A stretch of DNA of 64,000 bases from Jiulongibacter sp966250325 (GTDB lineage Bacteria; Bacteroidota; Bacteroidia; Cytophagales; Spirosomataceae). The notes beneath the pieces were generated by a model, which had not been told where the DNA came from, searched no databases, and was given only the letters and a program-made list of their open reading frames with translations. The stretch is from positions 119,931-183,930 of the forward strand of contig CBINGY010000003.1 in the NCBI GenBank assembly GCA_966250325.1, in the 5' to 3' direction. Shown one piece after another: positions 43,007 to 52,521 of this stretch (position 1 is the stretch's first letter; each line of letters starts with the position of its first letter). The translations under genes were made by a program, and so were the position numbers.

Positions 43007-44005
43007 ATGAACTATCAGGCATCAGCAGACCGGTACAAAACAATGGAGTACCGCAGATGTGGAAAATCAGGGCTTAAATTACCCGCACTTTCGCTGGGTC
43101 TCTGGCATAATTTCGGGGGAATTGACCATTTTGAAAATGCCCGAACTATTCTGAAACTGGCTTTTGACAAAGGGATTACCCATTTTGATCTCGCCAATAA
43201 TTACGGACCGCCGGCGGGCTCGGCAGAGGAAACATTTGGCCAAGTGCTTCGCAAAGATTTTTCAACGTACCGGGATGAAATGGTGATTACCACCAAAGCC
43301 GGTTTTTATATGTGGGAAGGGCCTTACGGGGAGTGGGGTTCAAAGAAATACCTGGTCTCCAGTCTGGATCAAAGTCTCAAACGATTGGGAATTGATTACG
43401 TGGATGTTTTCTATCATCACAGACCTGATCCTGAAACACCGCTGGAAGAAACTATGGGAGCACTGGATCTGATCGTGCGGCAGGGTAAAGCCCTCTATGC
43501 CGGGATTTCAAATTACAGTGCAGAGGATTCCGCAAAAGCCATGAAGATTCTTAAGGAACTCGGTACACCGTGTATTGTTCATCAGGCGAAGTATTCCATG
43601 CTCGACAGATGGGTGGAAAACGGCCTTCTCGATGTTCTGGAAGCAAACGGAGCCGGCTGCGTGGCATTCTCTCCATTGGCTCAGGGATTGCTTACTGATA
43701 AATACCTTTCCGGCATACCGGCAGATTCAAGGGCGGCATCGGGCAGGGGAAATGGGGCTCTGGAAGCCGGGCATGGCGTGGAGTCTCAGATTGAAAAAAT
43801 TCGGAAACTGAATGAGCTTGCCGGAAAGCGTGGACAGAAACTCGCTCAAATGGCACTTAGCTGGATTCTGAAAGATCCGCGAATCACGTCAGTAATTCTG
43901 GGAGTAAGTAAACCCGAACAACTTACCGATTCGTTAAAAGCTTTGGAAAACATCTCTTTTGAACAGGAGGAAATATGCCAAATAAATGAGATTTTAGCGG
44001 TTTAG
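43007..44005 (+). CDS. Aldo/keto reductase, YghZ/Kv-beta-like (AKR14)
   Basis: This is a 332-residue NADPH-dependent reductase close to E. coli YghZ (L-glyceraldehyde-3-phosphate/methylglyoxal reductase). The catalytic residues are Asp61 and Tyr66 in THFDLANNYGPPAGSAEETFG, Lys97 in VITTKAGFYMWEGPYGEWGSKKY and the histidine pair in FYHHRPDPETPLEET. Later blocks IVHQAKYSMLDRW, FSPLAQGLLTDKYL and ITSVILGVSKPEQL are those of AKR14. It is divergent from the Crp/Fnr regulator and followed after 62 bp by the sugar dehydrogenase. Confidence 0.93.
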   Translation: MNYQASADRYKTMEYRRCGKSGLKLPALSLGLWHNFGGIDHFENARTILKLAFDKGITHFDLANNYGPPAGSAEETFGQVLRKDFSTYRDEMVITTKAGFYMWEGPYGEWGSKKYLVSSLDQSLKRLGIDYVDVFYHHRPDPETPLEETMGALDLIVRQGKALYAGISNYSAEDSAKAMKILKELGTPCIVHQAKYSMLDRWVENGLLDVLEANGAGCVAFSPLAQGLLTDKYLSGIPADSRAASGRGNGALEAGHGVESQIEKIRKLNELAGKRGQKLAQMALSWILKDPRITSVILGVSKPEQLTDSLKALENISFEQEEICQINEILAV

Positions 44006-44067
44006 AAAGTCAATTTATAACATTTCGGAGATCTTCAGGACCTTTGAATCAAACATACAGATCACCT

Positions 44068-45273
44068 ATGAAAAAGATTTTAGTTTTTTCAGCCTTGCTC
44101 AGTTTGCTCAGTTATATGTCATGCGGACAACATACAGTCGGCACTTTGCCTCCGGTAGAAACCAAAGAGCCGAATTCAAAATATCCTTCAGCCTTCGCCG
44201 GTCAGACACGTGTAGCTGGTATCAAGACTCAAACTCCCTATGAAGTTACCGTACTTTCAGAGGGCTTATCGTTTCCCTGGGGTGTGAAAAGCCTGCCTGA
44301 TGGTCGCTTAATTATTACGGAGAAGGAAGGTACTATGCGAATTGCCAATGCGAAGGGCGAACTCAGCAAGCCAATTACCGGAGCACCTAAAGTAAACTCT
44401 AACGGACAGGGCGGTCTTCTTGGAATAGCCGTAGATCCGGATTTTGCCTCAAACAGAATGCTTTACTGGGCTTTTTCTGAAGATGTGCAGGGTGGAAATC
44501 ATACCTCAGTAGCTAAGGGAAAACTTTCTGCCGACGAATCAAAACTTGAAAACGTAACTGTCATTTATCGGGCAACGCCGGCTCACAAGGGTAATCTGCA
44601 TTACGGTGGTCGCGTTATCTTTGACAAAGACGGTAATTTGTTCGTAAGCACCGGAGAGCGTTCAGATCTGGTGACACGTCCCTTAGCTCAGGATTTGAAT
44701 ACCGGTTTGGGAAAAGTACTTCATATCACCAAAGAAGGAAAACCCGTCTCATCAAATCCTTTCCTGGGTAAATCGGATGCCCGGCCTGAAATTTATTCGT
44801 ATGGACACCGTAACGTACAGGGGATAGCCTTGCACCCCGTTACCGGTGAATTGTGGGGAGATGAGTTTGGGCCGCGTGGAGGAGATGAGGTAAACCGTAT
44901 TCTTCCGGGTAATAATTACGGCTGGCCTACCATTACGTATGGCATTGAGTACAGTGGAAAAAAAGTAGGAGAGGCTATTCAGCAGAAAGAAGGGTTACAG
45001 CAGCCTGTGTATTACTGGGATCCCTCGGTTTCTCCCAGCGGAAATACATTCTATAGCGGAGATGCCATACCTGAATGGAAAAACAATCTGTTTATCGGTT
45101 GTCTTAGCGGAATGCACATAGTGCGACTGGTTATTGAGGACAATAAGGTGGTAGGAGAAGAGCGATTGCTTTCTGACGAACTTCAGCGTTTCAGAGATGT
45201 AACCCAAGGCAATGACGGAGCATTGTATGCGGTTACCGACCAGGGTCGTCTTTACAAAATTTCGAAAAAATAA
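44068..45273 (+). CDS. PQQ-dependent aldose (glucose/sorbosone-type) dehydrogenase lipoprotein
   Basis: The 401-residue protein is a six-bladed soluble glucose dehydrogenase/Asd-type quinoprotein. It starts at the ATG of MKKILVFSALLSLLSYMSC (Cys19); the TTG eight codons earlier is rejected. Key blocks are GLSFPWGVKSLPDGRLIITEKEG, GQGGLLGIAVDPDF, HYGGRVIFDKDGNLFVSTGER, YGHRNVQGIALHPVTGELWGDEFGPRGGDEVN and YYWDPSVSPSGNTFYSGD. The histidine and arginine of the H-Y-G-G-R and G-H-R-N motifs contact the quinone and sugar. It oxidises aldoses in the periplasm, feeding electrons to the respiratory chain. A strong terminator follows. Confidence 0.92.
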   Translation: MKKILVFSALLSLLSYMSCGQHTVGTLPPVETKEPNSKYPSAFAGQTRVAGIKTQTPYEVTVLSEGLSFPWGVKSLPDGRLIITEKEGTMRIANAKGELSKPITGAPKVNSNGQGGLLGIAVDPDFASNRMLYWAFSEDVQGGNHTSVAKGKLSADESKLENVTVIYRATPAHKGNLHYGGRVIFDKDGNLFVSTGERSDLVTRPLAQDLNTGLGKVLHITKEGKPVSSNPFLGKSDARPEIYSYGHRNVQGIALHPVTGELWGDEFGPRGGDEVNRILPGNNYGWPTITYGIEYSGKKVGEAIQQKEGLQQPVYYWDPSVSPSGNTFYSGDAIPEWKNNLFIGCLSGMHIVRLVIEDNKVVGEERLLSDELQRFRDVTQGNDGALYAVTDQGRLYKISKK

Positions 45274-45291
45274 GAGGAAAGTTTGCTTTTG

Positions 45292-45330
45292 AAAGGGTAA
45301 TCTGCCTACCGGGCAGATTACCCTTTTATT
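45292..45330 (+). terminator. Intrinsic terminator between convergent genes
   Basis: AAAGGGTAATCTGCC and GGCAGATTACCCTTT form a perfect 15-bp stem with a 5-nt loop, followed by TATTTT on the plus strand. It may also slow minus-strand transcripts leaving the hybrid kinase. Confidence 0.92.
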
Positions 45331-48300
45331 TTGAGAACTCTTTTTTTAGTTGAGTAACTACCTCATTTATAGCCGATTCGGTGGAGTCAAGGAGTGCCTT
45401 TAATTTTTCTCCTTTCCCATATTCCTGGGCATTTGTTTCGATATCACGAATAGTGCCATGTAGGGTCTGTATCCTGAGATTGTCCAGTGAAGGCTTGAGG
45501 CGGTGAGCAAGTCTGGAAAGTTGCTCAAGATTGTCCTCCTCATAGGCGGCGTTCATCTCTGAAAGCGTAGCAGGTGCCAGATTAAGGAACAGGTCAACCA
45601 TTTTGCCAACAAATTCGGAGCTACCGCCACCCAGACTACTGATATAGCTTAGGTCATACAGGGGTTCTGCTGAACCGGAAGTATTTATGTTGGCCCTAGT
45701 CATATGATTTGAAGGGTTATTTGACATACAGCGGGCCACGGTGTTGAGTAGCTGCTCCTCATTGAAAGGTTTGGTGAGGTAGTCATCCATACCAGCCGCA
45801 TAAAATTTAGATTCATCACCTTTCAATGCAAATGCCGTGAGAGCAATAACCGGAACTTTGTTGCCCGCTTCCCGAATTTTAAGCGTAGCCTGGAGCCCGT
45901 CCATGACCGGCATCTGAACATCCATCAAAATGAGGTCTATGGGGTTGTTTTCCAGTTTTTCAAGGGCCTGAAGACCATTTTCGGCTTCTACAATATGTAC
46001 GCCGTAGTTGCCAAGAATAGTAGACGCTACCAGGCGATTCATTTCGTTGTCATCAACTACCAGAATGTCTTTACCTTTTAATACGGAGATATCCGCTTCT
46101 TCTTTTTTCAGCTCAGGCAGATTGTGATAAGACCCTTTTCTGAAAGGTATATTCATGATAACCCGTGTGCCTACATTCTTTTGGCTCTCCACATGGATCT
46201 CTCCTCCCATAAGCTCTACCAGTTCTTTGCAAATGCTCATTCCTAATCCCGTGCCACCAAATTTCCTTGTGATAGATTCATCTTCCTGTCTGAATTTCTG
46301 GAATAGGTTATTAACAAATTTTTCATCCATTCCTATACCCGTGTCTGAAACCACAATCTCTATGACCTGTTCTTTTTCAGTTTCTTCAATAACCCCGCAA
46401 CTGATTTCCACACCCCCTTTTTCGGTGAATTTGATGGAATTGGAAATAAGGTTTAGCAAAATCTGATTGAGTCTGAAGGGGTCACCAATTATCACATCTG
46501 CTATTCGCGGGTCATAGTAAGAATTACGGAGAGTAAGGCCCTTTTCTTCTGCTTTAAGGTGTAATACCTGAATGGCTCGTTGTAGTACTTTCTGTGGTTC
46601 AAAGCCTATTTTCTCCAGGGTTAGTTGGCCTGCCTCAATTTTGGATAGATCCAGGATGTCATTGATTATAATCAGTAAGTGATCAGAGGCCGTCTGAATA
46701 TTTCCAAGATACGACTGCTGAATCGAATCCAGAGGTGTTTTTATTAATTGACCCGCCATTCCGATGATGGCGTTCATAGGTGTACGGATTTCATGGCTCA
46801 TATTTGCCAGGAAAATTTCTTTGGCACGGGTAGAAGCTTCTGCGGCATCTTTGGCACGTTTGAGCTCTTCTTCCATGGCTTTCTGGCTTGTAATGTCAAT
46901 ATGGGTTCCAATGATTTTGGCGGGTTTGCCGTTATCATCAAATACAGTGACCACACCTCTGTCAAGCACCCAGTGAACAGAGCCATCTTTGTAAATCACA
47001 CGATACTCCATATTGTGCTGATCCTGCAGTCCACTCAGATAGCGGGAGTCGCTCTCTTCAAGCAGATGCCGGTCATCGGGATGAATGCAACTCCACCAAA
47101 GGCTGGATTTGTCGTTAATCTCGGCAAAATCGTAACCCAGCAGAGAGCCCTTTAGATTTGAGAACTCCGTTTTGCCTGTAGTAAAATCGTGTTCCCAATA
47201 ATTGTCACCCACGTTATTCAATGCAAAGCGAAGTCTCTCTTCGTATTGATTGAGCATATCCTGAGCTTCTTTTTCCCGGGAAATGTCTTCTATCATGAAG
47301 AAATAAATGGCTCCGTCATCCGAATCATTGATGACCTGACCATTGGCTCGAGTCCAAATATAACTGGAGTCTTTACGGTACAGGATAAACTCACCCGTCA
47401 CCTGTTTTCTTGCCTTTACCTCCTCCAGGAGTTTACTTTGATTCATTTCCCTGGATTTTGGCCCAATGAAGAGTTCAAAGGGATGCCGCCCTATTAATTC
47501 TTCCGGACTATACCCTGTCATAGACACGAGGCCATCATTTACCCAGGTGATGTGCTGGTTTTTGTCAATAAAGAGCACCCCGTTAACATTGGCACTCGCT
47601 ACCAGGCTAAGTCGCTCTTTCTCAGACTCAAGAATTTTTCTCTCTGAAATATCACGGATAAATGAAACGAAGAAGCGTTGATCATTTTGAACAATAGGGA
47701 TAATATATAATTCGATGGTGAGCTGCCTGCCTTGTTTATCTATTGCGGGGAGCTCCATTTGCCGGTTCATTACCCGCGATTCACTGGTCGGATTATGATG
47801 ATAAATGGCATTCGTATGAGCTTCCCGGTGCTGCGATGGAATGATGGTTTCCTGAAGTGTTTTTCCAAGAATTTCGGATTTCTTCCAGCCAAAAATATGC
47901 TCTGCCTGCGGATTCCAGAAAGTAATTTTACCAGCTGAGTCAATCTGAATGATAGCATCCAGAGCGGCATTCATGATCAGTCTGTTACGAAGCTCACTTT
48001 CCAGCAGAATTTTTTCAGATTCTTTGGCTTCGGTGACATCCGTATAGTTCCAGAGATGACCCTGGTATTTTCCTTCTATAAATATGGGAATGTAGTCACG
48101 TTGAAGGATTTTACCCGATTTCATCACCAGAATATGATTCAGTCTGGGTTCTCTGCTTTCCAGGGCTTCGTCGATTTCTTCCAGAAACTTCTCGGGGCGG
48201 ATAAATAAGGAGGAGCTTTGTTCTGAGCTTACCGCACAATCAATTCCCTGAAGCTGATCGGGTTCCAGAGGTATATCAAATAGCTCACAGAATTGCTTGT

Positions 48301-48721
48301 TGGCAAAACGGATTATCCGGTTTTCATCTTCCAGTAAAATACCGCTGTTCAGACTCTTGATAAGGGAGTGGAAAACCACCTCTGCACTTTTCCGGTTATT
48401 AATCTCCCGGTGGATAAATGAGGTAATACTTAGCAGATCTTCGCCGGCAGAGGTACTCTCGCCGGTAATGGTTTGAAAAGTCTGATTCAATTTCTCAAGT
48501 GAGAGTTCTTTGACCCTCAACTCATAGGAAAGCCGCTGATTGGTTTCTACATATTCCTGCTCGCTTATCTTGAAAGCCCGCTCTGCCAGTATTTTGTCCC
48601 GCTCAAGTACCTTGTAGGTTTCACTTACGGAATTTAACAAAGTAATCAGATGCTCATTTTGCAGCAGTTCATCTGGCAGATGCTTTCTGATTTGTTTATT
48701 GAGCAGGTTGTGGTAGTTCAT
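45326..48721 (-). CDS. Hybrid sensor kinase: four PAS, HisKA, HATPase, REC, Hpt
   Basis: This 1131-residue cytosolic phosphorelay protein has no membrane helices. A coiled-coil N-terminus (1-110) is followed by four PAS domains at about 113-235, 240-360, 370-490 and 495-620. The last is of the PAS_3 type with a PAC end (KIIGTHIDIT). Then come HisKA with ANMSHEIRTPMNAIIG (His643), HATPase (DTGIGM, RKFGGTGLGMSIC), a receiver (LMDVQMPVMDG, Asp934; Lys in YLTKPF) and a C-terminal Hpt with AHRLKPSLDNL (His1073). All four phosphotransfer sites are thus in one chain, so a separate regulator must receive the final phosphate. Its start lies 26 bp inside the FIST gene, so the two are coupled. Confidence 0.95.
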   Translation of the reverse strand: MNYHNLLNKQIRKHLPDELLQNEHLITLLNSVSETYKVLERDKILAERAFKISEQEYVETNQRLSYELRVKELSLEKLNQTFQTITGESTSAGEDLLSITSFIHREINNRKSAEVVFHSLIKSLNSGILLEDENRIIRFANKQFCELFDIPLEPDQLQGIDCAVSSEQSSSLFIRPEKFLEEIDEALESREPRLNHILVMKSGKILQRDYIPIFIEGKYQGHLWNYTDVTEAKESEKILLESELRNRLIMNAALDAIIQIDSAGKITFWNPQAEHIFGWKKSEILGKTLQETIIPSQHREAHTNAIYHHNPTSESRVMNRQMELPAIDKQGRQLTIELYIIPIVQNDQRFFVSFIRDISERKILESEKERLSLVASANVNGVLFIDKNQHITWVNDGLVSMTGYSPEELIGRHPFELFIGPKSREMNQSKLLEEVKARKQVTGEFILYRKDSSYIWTRANGQVINDSDDGAIYFFMIEDISREKEAQDMLNQYEERLRFALNNVGDNYWEHDFTTGKTEFSNLKGSLLGYDFAEINDKSSLWWSCIHPDDRHLLEESDSRYLSGLQDQHNMEYRVIYKDGSVHWVLDRGVVTVFDDNGKPAKIIGTHIDITSQKAMEEELKRAKDAAEASTRAKEIFLANMSHEIRTPMNAIIGMAGQLIKTPLDSIQQSYLGNIQTASDHLLIIINDILDLSKIEAGQLTLEKIGFEPQKVLQRAIQVLHLKAEEKGLTLRNSYYDPRIADVIIGDPFRLNQILLNLISNSIKFTEKGGVEISCGVIEETEKEQVIEIVVSDTGIGMDEKFVNNLFQKFRQEDESITRKFGGTGLGMSICKELVELMGGEIHVESQKNVGTRVIMNIPFRKGSYHNLPELKKEEADISVLKGKDILVVDDNEMNRLVASTILGNYGVHIVEAENGLQALEKLENNPIDLILMDVQMPVMDGLQATLKIREAGNKVPVIALTAFALKGDESKFYAAGMDDYLTKPFNEEQLLNTVARCMSNNPSNHMTRANINTSGSAEPLYDLSYISSLGGGSSEFVGKMVDLFLNLAPATLSEMNAAYEEDNLEQLSRLAHRLKPSLDNLRIQTLHGTIRDIETNAQEYGKGEKLKALLDSTESAINEVVTQLKKEFSK

Positions 48722-49847
48722 AGAAAGAAGTAATCGTCATGGTTTGATTATGCAGATGACAAAAGCCACCCTCGTTGAATGGCGATAACTCTCCGTAGGA
48801 ATACATTCCTCCCAGGAGTACTTTATTACCGAAGGCCCGTTTTACTGCCTCTACTTCTTCATCAACAAGTGGGCCAAGAACGAGTTTTCTGCCTACGCAA
48901 CTAATAAGAAGTGCAAAGGTATCTTCCGGAAGACCGTTTTTTGCTGCGTTTTCTGCAGCAGAAAATGCTGCTTTATTTAAGTCTCCAAAATGTGAACGCA
49001 TGAATCGGACTTTTGAGCCCAGGGGCACATCCCCGGCAAAAATCATACTCTGTGCGGCTTCGTCAATCGAAAGAATAGTGCGTACCACAGATTTCTCTGA
49101 GTTGGGATAGGTAACGGATAAGGGGAAGAGCAAAGCTGCCCCCGGCAGGTCCTGAGAGGCATCTCCCAGATATTTCTTGTAAAGTTCCAGGGCATTTTGT
49201 CCATCAATTTCGTAAAGAACATTAGACTCTGAACGGGTAATTTCCTTTTCAAGTCCGAATTCCTCCCAGCCACCCTGAGTTCCGTGAGATACCTTAAAAT
49301 TTTGACCATAGAAACCAATAGCTACCACTTTTCCTTCTTCAGGATTTTTATTTAAGCCTACCAGGGTACTCTGGAAGCGGTCATCATCACCGGCCATACC
49401 ACCCGAAATGAAGAGGTCTTTCCCTTCTTCTGCGAGTCCACGGGCCAGTTCAGATCCGTTCACTAAAGCTCCATCTGAAAATACCATCACATACGCCAGA
49501 TCTTTCCGGTCAAATCTGCTTACAAGGTATTTCGCGGCAGTGTAACTATCCGGAAAATGTCTTACATCAATTTCCTGGGCCAGCACTTCGGTTGATTCAA
49601 AGAGGAATACGGCGATCGTAAGAGAATCATCAAGTACCATATCATGGTAGATTTCTCCAGCGGTGCTGCAGCACATAATCTGAGCCTGTGGGTAGTGAGT
49701 ATGAAGTGCTTCATAGGGCATTTCTTTCAGCAGGCGTCCTTTCCCTCCGAAACATAAAACAAGCCGGGCACCGCTCAGGTCACCCTGATAGCTTTGCTCA
49801 TGTCTTTTCCACGTGCCATGCTGGTATGTCAATAATGCAGATTTCAT
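48696..49847 (-). CDS. FIST-domain sensor protein (NosP-like)
   Basis: The 383-residue cytosolic protein consists of FIST_N (about 28-220) and FIST_C (about 225-365). Diagnostic pieces are LVLCFGGKGRLLKEM, IMCCSTAGEIYHDMVLDDSLTIAVFLFES, VFSDGALVNGSELARGL, ISGGMAGDDDRFQ and FALLISCVGRKLVLG. The end, KVLLGGMYSYGELSPFNEGGFCHLHNQTMTITSF, is typical of the family. FIST proteins bind small ligands, and the NosP subgroup is a heme protein for nitric oxide that regulates a co-encoded histidine kinase. The coupling with a hybrid kinase fits that arrangement. Heme binding cannot be read from the sequence, so NO sensing is inference. Confidence 0.9.
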   Translation of the reverse strand: MKSALLTYQHGTWKRHEQSYQGDLSGARLVLCFGGKGRLLKEMPYEALHTHYPQAQIMCCSTAGEIYHDMVLDDSLTIAVFLFESTEVLAQEIDVRHFPDSYTAAKYLVSRFDRKDLAYVMVFSDGALVNGSELARGLAEEGKDLFISGGMAGDDDRFQSTLVGLNKNPEEGKVVAIGFYGQNFKVSHGTQGGWEEFGLEKEITRSESNVLYEIDGQNALELYKKYLGDASQDLPGAALLFPLSVTYPNSEKSVVRTILSIDEAAQSMIFAGDVPLGSKVRFMRSHFGDLNKAAFSAAENAAKNGLPEDTFALLISCVGRKLVLGPLVDEEVEAVKRAFGNKVLLGGMYSYGELSPFNEGGFCHLHNQTMTITSFYELPQPAQ

Positions 49848-49934
49848 ACGATATATGAGTAGTTTGATAAACTAACCCATAAAAATTGAACCAGTTCCAA
49901 AATTCTTACTAATTGTTTGTTAATCAGTATCTTG

Positions 49935-49963
49935 CAAAGATATAACTTCTTATGTTTTCCAAA
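49935..49963 (-). promoter_or_regulatory. Candidate Bacteroidota promoter of the FIST/hybrid-kinase unit
   Basis: On the minus strand TTTG and TATCTTTG are separated by 17 bp, an exact fit to the -33/-7 consensus. The -7 box lies about 87 bp before the FIST start codon, leaving a leader of about 80 nt. Confidence 0.62.
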
Positions 49964-49991
49964 TAGTAGAAAAATATTCCATTTTTTGGAA

Positions 49992-51341
49992 TTAGAATTC
50001 GAGCTCACCTTCGGCCTTCATTTTGTAGATGGTACTTTTACCGATATCCAGCTGACTGGCAGTTTCCACTACGTCAAAGTTATTTTTTTTCAGGTAGTAG
50101 GTAATAATATCTCTTACATGCTCCCTAAGCGTCTTATTATCACTGATAAATACCTCTTCTTTCCTGGCTGAAAGAAAGGAGATATCCTCGGCAGAAATGA
50201 CATTATCTGTACAAAGTACGGCGGCCAGATCCATCGTCGCTTTCAGCTCCCGTACGTTTCCGGGGAAATTGTATTTCATGAGTTTATTTCGGGCCGACTC
50301 GTCAATTTTTACTGCACCGAGTTTATTTTCTTTGGCAAATGTGTCAGCAAAATGACGGGCCAGTACCAGTACATCGTTGCCTCGTTCCCGAAGAGGAGGG
50401 AGAGCTACTGGCAAACCCAGCAATCTGAAATACAAATCTTCCCGGAACCTCCCCGCTTTAACTTCTTCGGCCAGATCTTTGTGGGTAGCGGTAATTACCC
50501 GTACATCCAGAGAGACACTTTCATTTCCTCCTACACGAACCACTTCCCGTTCCTGAAGAACCCGAAGTAATTTGGTTTGATGGGTGAGATCCAGTTCGGC
50601 AATCTCATCCAGAAAAATGGTGCCTCCGTTTGCCTCCTCAAATTTTCCTAGTTTTCGGGCCACAGCTCCTGTAAAGGCTCCTTTTTCATGGCCAAACAAT
50701 TCACTCTCAACCAGTTCTGAGGGTACTGCTCCCATGTTTACAGCCACAAAATTCTTTTTGTTTCTTGGGCTGTTGTAATGTATGGCCTTGGCTACCAGTT
50801 CTTTTCCGGTTCCGGTTTCGCCGGTTATGGTTACATTTATATTGGTTTTTGTAGCTTTTTCCATCAGGGCAAAAACCTTCAAAAGCTTTTCACTGTTGCC
50901 GATCAGCGTATTGGAAAAGCTATATTTTTGACCCAATTCCTCCTTTAGAATTTCTACTTCCTGTCGCAGCGACTGGGTTTCTCTAACCCTCAGGATGCTA
51001 TTCCAAAGAAGCTCTTTTGTGGCCTCATCTTTCACCAAATAATCGGTAACCCCCATTTTCATGAGCTTCACAGCCATCCTTATATCTTCCTGAGAACTTA
51101 TGGCAATTACCGGTAGCCCGGGCTTTACATCCCGAATGCGTTCCAGAAGCTTATCTCCGGGAATATCAGGCAAAGAGAAGTCAAGCGTAAGCAGGTCGGG
51201 ATTTTCATGAAGCCTCTCAAGACATTTGGCCCCTGAATTAATAAGTATGACTTCATAATCAGGATTCAGGCTCAGATGATACTTCAGAATTTCACCGTAC
51301 CACGGGTCATCTTCGACTACAAAAATTTTGAACGATTCCAT
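49992..51341 (-). CDS. NtrC-family sigma-54-dependent response regulator
   Basis: This is a 449-residue activator. The receiver has acidic Asp11/Asp12, phosphoacceptor Asp54 in LLTLDFSLPD and Lys in DYLVKDEA. The AAA+ domain has Walker A GETGTGKE (174-181), the sigma-54 contact loop GAFTGA (221-226), Walker B GGTIFLDEIAEL and REDLYFRL with its arginine finger. The C-terminal Fis-like helix-turn-helix ends in ETASQLDIGKSTIYKMKAEGEL. I chose the ATG of MESFKIFVVEDD, since the 26 codons before it in the longer frame are unlike a receiver. It lies upstream of the FIST/hybrid-kinase genes on the same strand and is the most likely acceptor of that phosphorelay. Confidence 0.93.
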   Translation of the reverse strand: MESFKIFVVEDDPWYGEILKYHLSLNPDYEVILINSGAKCLERLHENPDLLTLDFSLPDIPGDKLLERIRDVKPGLPVIAISSQEDIRMAVKLMKMGVTDYLVKDEATKELLWNSILRVRETQSLRQEVEILKEELGQKYSFSNTLIGNSEKLLKVFALMEKATKTNINVTITGETGTGKELVAKAIHYNSPRNKKNFVAVNMGAVPSELVESELFGHEKGAFTGAVARKLGKFEEANGGTIFLDEIAELDLTHQTKLLRVLQEREVVRVGGNESVSLDVRVITATHKDLAEEVKAGRFREDLYFRLLGLPVALPPLRERGNDVLVLARHFADTFAKENKLGAVKIDESARNKLMKYNFPGNVRELKATMDLAAVLCTDNVISAEDISFLSARKEEVFISDNKTLREHVRDIITYYLKKNNFDVVETASQLDIGKSTIYKMKAEGELEF

Positions 51342-51597
51342 AGATAGCCTTTTAAGAATTGAATAACTGGCTCTCAGGCATATAAGATTATTTAACCTGA
51401 ACACCTTACCTGTAGTCAACTGGCAAATATCATTCCGGATTCCAGAAAATGGACATATTGCTCAAAAAATAACCTTTTTGGATTTTGTCTATAATTGAGT
51501 ATTATTCCAATAATTGGATTATGTTTTTACGACTGAGAGAAAAGTACTTATCAAAGACGGCTTTTACTTAACCAAAAAATAACCCGTTTTTGGGAGT
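51342..51597. other. Divergent intergenic region (NtrC-type gene / metallophosphoesterase)
   Basis: The 256 bp are A/T-rich with several ATTCCA/TGGAAT words, including the dyad TCCAATAATTGGA near 51501. I looked for a sigma-54 -24/-12 element (GG-N10-GC) and found none I would defend. Confidence 0.35.
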
Positions 51598-52467
51598 ATG
51601 ACGGGCCAAAAAGAAATAAATTCACAAAATTTTTTTTCAATGAACAGTAGCAGACGTGATTTTCTGAAGCAAGCCTCGGCTTTGACGGTATTAGGCGTGT
51701 TTCCTCAGAGCCCTTTTTTATGGCCTGCCAGACAGAAACCTCTTTTGCGTGTAATCATCGCCTCTGATTTTCATTATGGTCAACCCAAAACAGATTTTGA
51801 AGCCATGGCATCCACTTTTGTGAACAAGGCCAATGCCTTCACAAAGGCTCATTCCTGCGACTTCTGCATTCTGAACGGAGACCTCATTCATGACCAGCCC
51901 GAGTGGGCCGAAAAGGCAAAGGCCTCTTATGACAGGCTTTCTCTTCCTTATTATGTTACCAAGGGAAATCACGACAGACTTAGCGATGCAGCGTGGGAAG
52001 AGATTTGGAAAATGCCGGTCAATTTTTCTTTCGAAAAAAAGAAAACGGGATTTATTTTTGGAACCACCTCGAATGAAAAAGGGGAATATCTGTCTCCAGA
52101 CCTTGATTTTCTAAAAAAAGAGCTTGATAAATATGCCCGTCTGAAAACCGTTATTCTGGTTCTTCATATTCCTCAGGCCAAATGGACCGCCAACGGAATA
52201 GAAAATAAAGAATTCTTTGAGCTGGTGAGTAATTACCCTAATCTGAAGGCCATTTTTCATGGACATGAACACGACCAGGATGGGATAGTAATGCATGAAG
52301 GAAAACCTTATGTTTTTGATTCGCATATAGGTGGAAGCTGGGGCACTCCGTACCGCGGCTTTCGGGTACTTGAAATCTCAAAGGCAGGAGAGCTGGTCAC
52401 CTATCTCATGGATCCCGATGTGGAACTAAGCAGGGATAATCTCACTGCAAACATCACAAATCCATAA
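51598..52467 (+). CDS. Tat-exported calcineurin-like metallophosphoesterase (first of pair)
   Basis: The 289-residue protein has a twin-arginine signal (SSRRDFLKQASALTVLGVF) and a calcineurin-like core. All metal-binding motifs are in place: IIASDFHYGQ (D-x-H), LNGDLIHDQ (G-D), VTKGNHDR (G-N-H-D), LVLHIPQAKW and FHGHEHDQDG (G-H-x-H). It would be a periplasmic two-metal phosphoesterase. A second ATG at 51640 gives a more usual Tat N-terminus (MNSSRRDF) and may be the real start. The next gene is a paralogue 54 bp downstream. Confidence 0.9.
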   Translation: MTGQKEINSQNFFSMNSSRRDFLKQASALTVLGVFPQSPFLWPARQKPLLRVIIASDFHYGQPKTDFEAMASTFVNKANAFTKAHSCDFCILNGDLIHDQPEWAEKAKASYDRLSLPYYVTKGNHDRLSDAAWEEIWKMPVNFSFEKKKTGFIFGTTSNEKGEYLSPDLDFLKKELDKYARLKTVILVLHIPQAKWTANGIENKEFFELVSNYPNLKAIFHGHEHDQDGIVMHEGKPYVFDSHIGGSWGTPYRGFRVLEISKAGELVTYLMDPDVELSRDNLTANITNP

Positions 52468-52521
52468 CATTACGGGTATATTGAGGTTAAACCGCATGCC
52501 GAATTTTGCAAAAAACTACGC

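Noticed and set aside
46748..47155. Plus-strand frame opposite the hybrid kinase
   Set aside because: It is antisense to the PAS/HisKA region and has no independent features.
51420..51600. Sigma-54 promoter for the metallophosphoesterase gene, given the neighbouring NtrC regulator
   Set aside because: No GG-N10-GC element with a believable -24/-12 context could be found.
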